Assembly (NCBI GenBank): GCA_016714985.1
Contig: JADKBS010000001.1
Coordinates: 62,001-126,000 of the forward strand
Source of the DNA: Saprospiraceae bacterium
GTDB lineage: Bacteria > Bacteroidota > Bacteroidia > Chitinophagales > Saprospiraceae
DNA: 64,000 bases
Direction of reading: 5' to 3'
Shown here: one piece after another, positions 33,970 through 41,860 of the stretch
Layout: each line of letters starts with the position of its first letter
How positions within the stretch are numbered: position 1 is the first letter of the stretch
The notes under the pieces: generated by a model
The model's database searches: none
What the model was told of the DNA's origin: nothing
Seen by the model: the letters and a program-made list of their open reading frames with translations, nothing else
Position numbers and translations under genes: made by a program

Positions 33970-34013
33970 TGCCTTGGTATCCCCTCTTGCGATGCCAAGG
34001 CATTGTTTTTTTT
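33970..34013 (+). terminator. Terminator after ccoH
   Basis: A 12-bp stem with one mismatch (tgccttggtatc with gatgccaaggca) and a run of eight T residues. It would separate ccoI from the structural genes. Confidence 0.85.
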
Positions 34014-34184
34014 AGTGAAATAGGCTTTTCTCTAGGTAATATTCCTCATCGGAGGCGGTGATTTTTCTCACCCTTGAACGTACCTAAACGCTTGACATTT
34101 GCTTGGTCAAATTACCGCTCTCCATCAACCTTTATCAACCTGATAAACCCTGTCTGCCGACCAGGCTTATCAACCAAGCAAGAA

Positions 34185-36707
34185 ATGACCATCTCCGCCA
34201 ACATTGAAGAACTAAGGCCAGCCGCTTTGGCCAAGACTACTTGCGCCCATTGCGGCGACGAGTGCCGGGAGGAGCGCATCCTTTTCGCCGAGCAAAGCTT
34301 CTGCTGCGAGGGCTGCAAAACCGTTTATGAAATCCTCCACGGCAGCGACCTCACCCAGTTTTATAACATTGACAGGAATGCGGGACTCAGCCTGAAAGGC
34401 CGCAAGCAGGCGCAGTACGCTTGGCTCGACGACCCCGAGGCCGCTGCCAAGGTCGTGGAGTTCAGCAACGATAAAATCACTAAGCTGACCCTGCACCTGC
34501 CGCAAATCCACTGTGCCTCCTGCATCTGGCTGCTCGAAAACCTGCACCGCATTTCGCCCGCTATTGTTGGCTCCAAGGTCAATTTCCTCAAACGGGAAGC
34601 CTCGGTCACTTTCGACAATGCCACTACTTCGCTGCGCAAAGTCGCCGAACTGCTCGATAGTATCGGCTACCCGCCCGACCTCAACCTCGGCACGCTGGAA
34701 GGCACGGCCCGCAAGCCCGTCAGCCGTCGGCTAATCTACCAGCTGGGCGTGGCGGGGTTTGCCTTCGGCAATATCATGCTCCTCAGTTTCCCAGAATACC
34801 TGGGGCTAGAGGAGTCCGAGGTAGCATTCCGCAAATGGTTCGGTTGGCTCAATGTGATTTTGGCAACGCCCGTGGCTTTTTATAGCGGTCGGGACTACAT
34901 CTCTTCCGCTTGGGCCACGCTGCGCACCAAGCAACTAAGCATTGACGTTCCGCTGGCCCTCGGCATCGTGGTGCTCTACTTCCGCAGCCTCTTCGAAATC
35001 GTCACCGACACCGGGGCGGGCTATATGGACAGCCTTGGCGGACTGGTGTTTTTCCTGCTCATCGGCAAATGGTTCCAGCAGATTACCTACCACCGCATTT
35101 CTTTCGATAAGGATTATAAGTCGTACTTTCCCGTTGCGGCGACCCGGATTCCAGTTGGCAGTTCGACAGTTGGCAGTGGGCAGTCAGGTGAACGGCAACC
35201 AGAAAGTGTACCGGTGAACAAACTCGAACCCGGCGACCGCATCCTTGTTCGAAACGGCGAAATCGTGCCGGCGGACGGCATCCTGAAGCAGGGTCTTGCG
35301 AAACTCGACTACAGCTTCGTGACGGGCGAGGCCGAACCGACCGAGCACCACGCTGGCGCAAAAATCTATGCCGGTGCCCGCCACCTCGGCGACGCCATTG
35401 AGCTGCTGCTCACCAAAAAACCCAGCCAGAGCTACCTCACCCGCCTTTGGAACGAGGATGCTTTTCACACGGATAAACTCATGGGCACCAGCCGCTTGGC
35501 CAATTCCGTGAGCCGCTATTTTACCATCATCATCCTGCTTATCTCGTTCCTGACGCTGGCTTACTGGTTGCCGAAGGATGTCAGAATCGCCTTCAACGCC
35601 TTCACTGCGGTGCTCATTGTGGCCTGCCCGTGCGCCGCTGCGCTCAACATCCCGTTCACCCTCGGCAATGTGGTGCGCACCCTTGGCCGTCGTGGGTTTT
35701 ACCTCAAGAACACGAACGTGGTGGAGGCGCTCCGCAATGTGACGGCAGTGGTTTTCGATAAAACGGGTACACTGACCGAGGCAGGGGGGAGTGGCTTGGA
35801 ATACGTTGGCGAACCGCTTTCTGAAACGGAATTGGCATGGGCAAAAGCACTGGCCGCCCAATCGTCACACCCGCTGAGTCGCATGATTGCCGAAGGCGGA
35901 AAAAGAGCGCAAGTAGTTGATTTTCAAGAACATACAGGGGAGGGAATCGAGGGGGCAATAGCTGACAACCACCTGCGGATCGGTTCCGCATCGTTCCTTG
36001 CCAGCGGCCAGCTTTCCGAAAGTTTCAAACTTTCGGAAAACTGGTCTGCCACCGCCACCGTTTTCGTCGAAATAAACGGCGTGACGAAAGGCGGCTGGGC
36101 GCTCCGCAACCACTATCGCAGCGCCGCTTGGCCCGTGGTGGATTATTTCAAAAATTGGACGAAAACCTTCCTCCTCTCCGGCGACAATGAGCGGGAGAAG
36201 GAATACCTACTGCCCCGGTTTGCCACCGCATCTTCTAGCATCCAATATCCAGCATCCAGCATCCATTTCAACCAAACCCCGCACGACAAGCTCAATTTCA
36301 TTAAATCGAAGCAGTCCGAAGGTGAAATCGTGCTCATGCTCGGCGACGGCCTCAACGATGCTGGGGCGCTCCGCCAAGCCGATGTGGGCATCGTGGTGGC
36401 CGAGGACGTGAACAACTTCACCCCAGCCTGCGATGCTGTGTTGGACGCCAAACAATTCGGCGAACTGCCCCAATACCTTGAATTTGCGAAAAAAGGCATC
36501 CACCTCGTCTATGCCGCTTGGCTGCTGGCCGCCCTATACAATGTGGTGGGCCTATGGTTCGCCGTTCGTGGCGAGCTGTCGCCCGTGGTGGCCGCTATCC
36601 TAATGCCCTTGAGCAGCTTGACGATTGTGGGCTTCGGCCTCGCCAGCACCACCATTATGGGAAAGATGAAGCTGGACGATGCTCCAATCCGCAATCCGCA
36701 ATCCTAA
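34185..36707 (+). CDS. ccoI: Copper-translocating P-type ATPase for cbb3 assembly (CcoI)
   Basis: An 840-residue P1B ATPase that exports copper for oxidase maturation. The N-terminal cysteine-rich metal-binding domain (CAHCGDEC, FCCEGCKTVY; about 20-50) is followed by an HMA-like domain with CASC. The transport site CPC is at 481-483 (VACPCAAALN), the phosphorylation site Asp525 in DKTGTLTE, and the hinge GDGLNDAGAL. The ATG at 34185 puts the cysteine-rich domain at the N-terminus; an earlier ATG adds a proline-rich, repeat-derived stretch. Heptamer arrays encode two in-frame inserts, one in the actuator region (SSTVGSGQS) and one in the P/N region (SSSIQYPASS), plus the C-terminal IRNPQS. 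Confidence 0.94.
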   Translation: MTISANIEELRPAALAKTTCAHCGDECREERILFAEQSFCCEGCKTVYEILHGSDLTQFYNIDRNAGLSLKGRKQAQYAWLDDPEAAAKVVEFSNDKITKLTLHLPQIHCASCIWLLENLHRISPAIVGSKVNFLKREASVTFDNATTSLRKVAELLDSIGYPPDLNLGTLEGTARKPVSRRLIYQLGVAGFAFGNIMLLSFPEYLGLEESEVAFRKWFGWLNVILATPVAFYSGRDYISSAWATLRTKQLSIDVPLALGIVVLYFRSLFEIVTDTGAGYMDSLGGLVFFLLIGKWFQQITYHRISFDKDYKSYFPVAATRIPVGSSTVGSGQSGERQPESVPVNKLEPGDRILVRNGEIVPADGILKQGLAKLDYSFVTGEAEPTEHHAGAKIYAGARHLGDAIELLLTKKPSQSYLTRLWNEDAFHTDKLMGTSRLANSVSRYFTIIILLISFLTLAYWLPKDVRIAFNAFTAVLIVACPCAAALNIPFTLGNVVRTLGRRGFYLKNTNVVEALRNVTAVVFDKTGTLTEAGGSGLEYVGEPLSETELAWAKALAAQSSHPLSRMIAEGGKRAQVVDFQEHTGEGIEGAIADNHLRIGSASFLASGQLSESFKLSENWSATATVFVEINGVTKGGWALRNHYRSAAWPVVDYFKNWTKTFLLSGDNEREKEYLLPRFATASSSIQYPASSIHFNQTPHDKLNFIKSKQSEGEIVLMLGDGLNDAGALRQADVGIVVAEDVNNFTPACDAVLDAKQFGELPQYLEFAKKGIHLVYAAWLLAALYNVVGLWFAVRGELSPVVAAILMPLSSLTIVGFGLASTTIMGKMKLDDAPIRNPQS
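35153..35188 (+). repeat. In-frame heptamer array inside ccoI (actuator domain)
   Basis: Units gttggca, gttcgaca, gttggca, gtgggca, gtcaggt. It shares its core with the array inside ccoG. It lies just before VPVNKLEPGD, a conserved loop of the actuator domain. Confidence 0.8.
36238..36266 (+). repeat. In-frame heptamer array inside ccoI (P/N domain)
   Basis: Units agcatcc, aatatcc, agcatcc, agcatcc, period 7 without slip. It encodes SSIQYPASSIH just before HFNQTPHDKL, which is conserved in this ATPase class. Confidence 0.78.
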
Positions 36708-36717
36708 ATCCGCAATC
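36685..36717 (+). repeat. Heptamer array spanning the ccoI stop
   Basis: Units caatccg, caatccg, caatcct, aaatccg, caatcaa. The TAA stop of ccoI is formed by the array, which continues to within 4 bases of the SafE start codon. The unit is the one seen inside pabB. Confidence 0.8.
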
Positions 36718-36720
36718 AAG

Positions 36721-37524
36721 ATGTACCTCTGGACCGCCTTCACCATCGGACTTTTCGGCAGCCTGCACTGCGTCGGCATGTGCGGCCCGATTGCCTGTGC
36801 ATTGCCCAACCAAGGCAATGGTAGGTCAGCATTGATTGGCAATGCCTTGCTCTACAACTTGGGCCGGACCTTGACTTATAGCTTCTTTGGAGCCATCATC
36901 GGTGTAGCTGGTCGTGGGTTGCATTTGGCTGGTTTTCAGCAATATATGTCCATTGGTTTGGGCGTGATGCTGCTGGTTATCGCCCTGTTTTCCATCAATG
37001 TGGAGACTAACTTGCTGCGCCTGCCTGGATTGAACCAGCTTGTTTTTCGACTGAAATCCAACCTTGGCCGCTTGCTGAAAGGCAGCGGCGTGAACACTTC
37101 CTTTTTCATTGGCCTCCTAAATGGTCTGCTGCCTTGCGGCCTCGTTTACATGGCCGTGGTGGGCGCCCTCAGCACGGGCGGTATCGGGTCTGGCATGGCG
37201 TATATGGCGCTTTTCGGTTTGGGCACCTTACCGCTGATGCTGGCCACGGGCTTGGCAGGCAATTTTGCGGGCATCCGGTTCCGCACGGCGCTGCGCAAGG
37301 CTTACCCGTTCTTCCTCGTCTTTTTTGCGGTGCTGTTCATCTTCCGTGGGCTGAACTTCCATGTGCCCGGCGACTTTTTCTTTTGGGCAAAAATGGGGAT
37401 ATGCCGATGTGCCATTAGTCTGTGCAATGAAAAAGCCCTTTTTGAACTTTCAGTTCAAAAAGGGCTTTTTCATTGCACAGCTCAGCTTTTTCATTTCTCC
37501 ACCACCGTCATCACCCTATCATAA
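36721..37524 (+). CDS. SafE/TauE-family membrane protein of the cbb3 cluster, probably frameshifted at the end
   Basis: A six-helix membrane protein of the kind encoded next to ccoI, with the family start GLFGSLHCVGMCGPIACALP and GLLNGLLPCGLVYMAVVGAL, LATGLAGNFAGI. It is implicated in copper delivery to cbb3 oxidase. The open frame is 267 residues, but the last 40 or so read straight through a transcription terminator and into the convergent gene. Adding one A to the run at 37390-37394 gives the ending WAKNGDMPMCH and a stop at 37416-37418, just before the terminator. I think that is the true end (about 232 residues), so a single-base deletion or a sequence error is likely. Confidence 0.85.
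   Translation: MYLWTAFTIGLFGSLHCVGMCGPIACALPNQGNGRSALIGNALLYNLGRTLTYSFFGAIIGVAGRGLHLAGFQQYMSIGLGVMLLVIALFSINVETNLLRLPGLNQLVFRLKSNLGRLLKGSGVNTSFFIGLLNGLLPCGLVYMAVVGALSTGGIGSGMAYMALFGLGTLPLMLATGLAGNFAGIRFRTALRKAYPFFLVFFAVLFIFRGLNFHVPGDFFFWAKMGICRCAISLCNEKALFELSVQKGLFHCTAQLFHFSTTVITLS
37420..37480. terminator. Bidirectional terminator between SafE and DUF4249 genes
   Basis: A perfect 28-bp stem (arms begin ctgtgcaatgaaaaagccc) around a 5-base loop, with A/T-rich segments in both directions. It lies directly after the restored SafE stop. Confidence 0.9.
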
Positions 37525-38396
37525 CTTAGTCCCGTAAAGATGCCAATAGCCCTGCCATCGCTGCCCTGTACATTGGAGATGATGCTGCTCGGCTGACCAA
37601 AGGGGTTGCCGTTGGAACTGATGGCGTTGAAGGTGCTGTTCCAAAAATCGAAATAAGCACGCTCGATGTGGAACATCGTGTTGTAGATGGTGTCGCCCTC
37701 CTTGAAATCGTAGCCAGTGCCAAAGACGATAACCTTGTCGTCCACATAGTCGTCGTTGGTGGTGAAGTCTTGGTCGGGGATGGAGTCGAGGAGGGAGTTC
37801 TGGTGAATCATCCGGCGATAGAAGTTCACCGTGGCGGGATTGTCGGTGATATAGGTCAGGCAGCGGGCGAGCGTGTCCTGCTCGTCATCGAACTCGACCA
37901 CTATGCTGTCAATGGGCACGACGGGCAGCAGGCGGGTGGACGAGGTGATGGTCTGGCCGTTCGGCAAGGTAATTTTCAACGAGAAATCATTGTCGAAATC
38001 CGTCGGCACCAACTGGGAATTGTGGTAGTTGGCCACCTTGAAAGTGAATGGGTTGAGGAACGGCGTATTGTCCAGCTTGTACTCCGTACCGTTGTGGGTA
38101 ATGACCACCTCGGCGCTGTCCACAAGGATGTTCTCCACGTACTCCAGCGGGTCGGTCGGGAACGGGTCGAAATAGGCACTGCTGCGGGTGAGCAACAGCG
38201 TGAACGGCTGGCCCGCCTCTATGTAGCACTCCACCACGTACTGTGGTTGGTACTCCGGTAGGTCAAGGTTTATTTCTTTCTCCAAATTGCCGCAGGCAGT
38301 GAAGAAAAAAGTAAAAATGAGAAGGGTGAAAACTGGGAGCAATACCCTGTTTCCCCCATTTGATATGTTTGAATTGAAAAATGATTTCATTGTCAT
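37491..38396 (-). CDS. DUF4249-domain lipoprotein
   Basis: A 301-residue outer-membrane lipoprotein (lipobox FTAC at about 32-35; earlier residues form a long signal). The DUF4249 pattern is clear: LPEYQPQYVVECYIEAGQPF, LLLTRSSAYF, DSAEVVITHNGTEYKL, and a C-terminal IGIFTGLSYDR-type strand. These proteins are paired with TonB-dependent receptors, much as SusD pairs with SusC, and the receptor gene lies directly upstream on the same strand. Substrate unknown. Confidence 0.85.
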   Translation of the reverse strand: MTMKSFFNSNISNGGNRVLLPVFTLLIFTFFFTACGNLEKEINLDLPEYQPQYVVECYIEAGQPFTLLLTRSSAYFDPFPTDPLEYVENILVDSAEVVITHNGTEYKLDNTPFLNPFTFKVANYHNSQLVPTDFDNDFSLKITLPNGQTITSSTRLLPVVPIDSIVVEFDDEQDTLARCLTYITDNPATVNFYRRMIHQNSLLDSIPDQDFTTNDDYVDDKVIVFGTGYDFKEGDTIYNTMFHIERAYFDFWNSTFNAISSNGNPFGQPSSIISNVQGSDGRAIGIFTGLSYDRVMTVVEK

Positions 38397-38458
38397 TTTG
38401 ATGTTAAGCAGTTGTTTATCAACTTTTTATAAATCCTCATCAACTTTATCAACAAAGG

Positions 38459-40802
38459 TTAAAACCTAAAATTCCACGTCAGCGACCCGATAATCGGGAA
38501 CAACGAGACCTGCTTCGCTGCCAGCCCCTCTGGGATGGCCAACGGGTCTTCGAGCGGGTCAACGTCCTCGGCGTACTGCGGCTCGATGTAGAGGAAGAAG
38601 GCGTTGCGGCGATTCGTCAGGTTGAAGAAGCTGAGGTTCAGGTCGCTCTCGCCCCATTTCGGGAACATCTTGTAGGTGATGCTCAAGTCGGAGCGGAAAA
38701 AGTAAGGCAGGCGGAAGGCGTTCCGTTCGCCATAGACGGGGGTAATCGGCTGGAAATCAGCGCCATAGACGTCTTGGAAGGCGAAGCGGCCCACGGGCAG
38801 CCAAGTGCGGTCGCCGCTGCCGTAAATCACCGTGCCGCCGAAAGTCCACCGCTTGCCAAGGTCGTACATCAGCACCAGCGAGAAGTCGTGGCGACGGTCA
38901 TAGCGGGGGAAGAAATAGTTGCCGCCTCCCGCAAAGACCTTAGTATCGTTCACTGGCTCGAACTTGCCCCTTTTCACCAAGGCCAGCGTGTAGCCAATCC
39001 AGCCCCGAAGGTCGCCCTCCTGTTTCTCGATGCCCAGTTCCGTGCCGTAGCCATAGCCCGCCCGATGGCGAACTCCTGCTCCAGGAAGTCGTTGGCGAAG
39101 AGCTGTGCCCCGTCCACGAAGTCCACTTGGTTGCGGAGCCATTTCACGTAGTATTCGTTGGTGATGAGGTACTGCTTGCCCAGGAGCTTCTCCACGCCGA
39201 TGGCCACTTGGTCGCTGCGCTGCGGCTTGATAAGCGCTGTGCTGGGATACCAGATGTCGGTCGGGAGCGAGATGCCGCTGGTGCTCACGAGGTGCTGGTA
39301 CTGGTACATGCGGGCGTAGCTGCCCTTGAAGGAGAGGCCCTGGTTCACGTTGTAAACTGCTGCCGCCCGTGGCTCGATACCCACATAGAATTTTTCGTTG
39401 TAAAAACCGGAGAGGCGCACCCCAGCGTTCAGTTTCCAATGCGAGCCGAAGCTCATCTCGTCGCCAAAGTAAGTGGCCATTGACCAAGCATTGAAATCGT
39501 TGCCTCCGGAGAAGTTGATCTCGCCGTCGTCGGTACCTGCCTTTAGGCGGCCCACCCCGAAGTCGTGGTGGGTAACGTTGCCGCCGAAGCGGAGGATGTG
39601 CTGGTCGCTGAGGCTGTAGTAGAAGTCGGACTTGAGGTTGGCGTCCCGCACATCGGAGCCGACCTTGAAGGGAGAAGCCCGTGACTTTTGTTTCGATATT
39701 ATAATCGTAGTCGGAATACGTAAGGGTCAGGTTGTGAAAGAGTTTTGGCGAGAAAACGTGGTTCCAGCGGGCCGTTCCCGTTTTGTTTCCCCAATTGAAA
39801 TTAAAGTTGAAAAAATCACCCTCGAAGCCAAACACGTCACGCCCGAAATAGCCGCTGAAGTAGAGGCGGTCTTTTTCGCCGAGGTCGAAATTCACCTTCG
39901 TATTCAGGTCGTAGAAATAATAGTCGGGGATGGGGTTGTAGTCGGGGTCGTCCTCGTTGGCTTTGTTGAACTGCCGGGTAATCAGGTCGGCATAGGTGCG
40001 CCGCCCGCTCACGATGAACGACGATTTTTCCTTCTGGATAGGCCCTCCAGTGTCAGGCGGCTGCTGATGAACCCAATGCCGCCCGCCCCTCAAACCGCTG
40101 GTTGTTGCCCTCCTTCATCCGCACGTCAATCACCGAGAGAGCCGCCCGCCGTACTGCGCCGGGAAGCCGCCCTTATGAGCTTTGAGGTCTTTCACCGCAT
40201 CGGTGTTGAAGGTGCTGAAAAAGCCGAAAAGGTGGTTGGCGTTGTAAACGAGCGCCTCGTCCAGCACGATGAGGTTCTGGTCGGCGGCACCGCCCCGCAC
40301 GAAGAGGCCAGTGCTTCCCTCCGAACCAGAGGGTATGCCCGGTTTTAACTGGATGACCTTCAAGATGTCGGATTCGCCGAGCAGGGCGGGGATTATCTTC
40401 ACCTCCTTGGTTGAGATTTCCTCCACGCTCATTTCCGTGGAGCGGATGCTCTCTTGAAAGGAGTTGGCCTTGACGACCACCTCCTGCAGCTCGATGCCCG
40501 TACCAAGGCGCACGTTGAGGGACAAGTTCTTGTTCGGCAGGATGCGGAACGTCCTCGACTGGAAGCCCACGTAGCTGTACTCAAGCACTAGCGAGTCATT
40601 GCTGGCGGGAATGGTGAGCGAATGAGCTCCGTACTCGTTGGTGGGGCGCCATTGCCGCTTTTCACTTCGTAAATGGTAGCGCCGATGAGGTCTCGCCGTT
40701 GTCGTCGTCCTTCACGACGCGCTGATGTGATTTTGGCTTGTTGGAGAAGGCTTGGCCCGCCAAGAGCAAAGCGAGTGATAGCAGTAAAAAATGTCTGAAC
40801 AT
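38459..40802 (-). pseudogene. TonB-dependent receptor, frame-broken by several single-base deletions
   Basis: Reading from MFRHFLLLSL at 40802, the segments together make a normal receptor: signal peptide, carboxypeptidase-like regulatory domain (GATIYEVKSGNGAP), plug (VVVKANSFQESIRSTEMSVE, then FVRGGAADQNLIVLDE) and a barrel ending SLTWNFRF. The frame is lost about seven times, near 40700, 40640, 40138, 40087, 40045, 39670 and 39065. Each can be restored by adding one base, mostly in a run of G or C. Such a one-sided cluster could be gene decay, but it also looks like uncorrected homopolymer errors. The protein would import an unknown ligand with the DUF4249 partner. Confidence 0.85.
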
Positions 40803-40875
40803 ATAGTCGGTGTTGATAGAAATTCGGAAAATGGCATTTTGGCTTGCCATTTTCCAAACGAAAGATGGAGGGCAA

Positions 40876-41215
40876 AGGTATTTGCCCCTAAGACCTTCAC
40901 TAACATTTTTCTACGAAAAGGGTTGAATGGGGTATGAATGGTGGGTGGGGTGGGGTTGGAAATATGGTTGGGGAGAGGGGGCTGACTGGGTTCTTGACGG
41001 AATGCAATAAGACAACATCAACTTTGAAATCCCAAAATTGCAGCGAGGCGGGGTTTGTTGAAAATGCTTGAGGTTAGGACGGTAGAGCGAGGTCTTAGAA
41101 ATAGTGCCTTTTCGCTGTGCATATCCAATTGGAAATTAATAGAATTTGATTGATGCCAAGTGTTAAATGTGGATTAGAGGATTGGCAAATAAGGCCAGCA
41201 CTAGTGAACAATAGT
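40876..41215. other. Intergenic region, G-rich segment
   Basis: No gene seen. A G-rich stretch (about 40929-40981) contains several runs of three or four G. The receptor promoter should lie near its left edge; the right part is AT-rich and belongs to the restriction-modification island boundary. Confidence 0.4.
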
Positions 41216-41860
41216 TCAAAACTTCAAAAAAATATGCCTCAATTCCAAAATCCCATCCACTAAAGTATTTGACGAGGAGTAGCAATATGGATGGGCGTAC
41301 AAGTTTGATTTTGAAGTGATATGCCCTATTCTTGGTGATATCTTCTTCTTTTCGATGATGATATGATTGATGCCTATTACAGTTTCCTCGATTTCGCCTC
41401 GCAGCACATATCCCAGCATAAAACCCTGTGGATAAAAACCGCCAATAAAACGTTCAATACCGTCGGTGATATAATAATTTTTGGATTGGCTTGCCCGTTT
41501 GCCAGTTTGATAAAGGTTTTTAGCTTCTGCATAATATTCGAATTCTTCCTCGAAAGTCCATTTTGAGCAAAACCTGAAATCTATTCTTCTGGCAGATTTA
41601 GCAGCTTTTTTACCTTCCAAAATTAACGCATCATCAAGATAAAATTCCCGCACAATGTCAATCTTCTTGGCCTTTACGATTGGAGATTTCAACATCTCAT
41701 TTCTTAACCTTGCGGTTAGGCTTTCCTCCTCCCATTCTGAAAAACCTGCCGCAATATCCTTCACCATCTCCCGATAGCCCTCAATCACAGCACGGTAGCA
41801 CCAGCCATGAAATGCCGATTGGAAATCAGTTACAATGTTTGGGTTCAGTTTATCTTCCAT
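41216..41860 (-). CDS. Probable PD-(D/E)XK restriction nuclease subunit
   Basis: A 214-residue protein with no family I can name outright. It contains a good candidate nuclease core: helix with EEESLTARLRNEM (acidic residues about 44-46), then ARRIDFRF with Asp94, then YYAEAKNLY with Glu112-Ala-Lys114, matching the E...D...ExK order of the PD-(D/E)XK fold. It overlaps the methylase gene by 11 bases and is the last gene of the operon, which fits the restriction component of the system. Base composition is AT-rich, like the rest of the island. The nuclease assignment is inference from motif and context. Confidence 0.62.
   Translation of the reverse strand: MEDKLNPNIVTDFQSAFHGWCYRAVIEGYREMVKDIAAGFSEWEEESLTARLRNEMLKSPIVKAKKIDIVREFYLDDALILEGKKAAKSARRIDFRFCSKWTFEEEFEYYAEAKNLYQTGKRASQSKNYYITDGIERFIGGFYPQGFMLGYVLRGEIEETVIGINHIIIEKKKISPRIGHITSKSNLYAHPYCYSSSNTLVDGILELRHIFLKF

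Noticed and set aside
40929..40981. G-quadruplex upstream of the receptor gene
   Set aside because: The G runs are unevenly spaced with one loop over ten bases, so a stable structure is doubtful.
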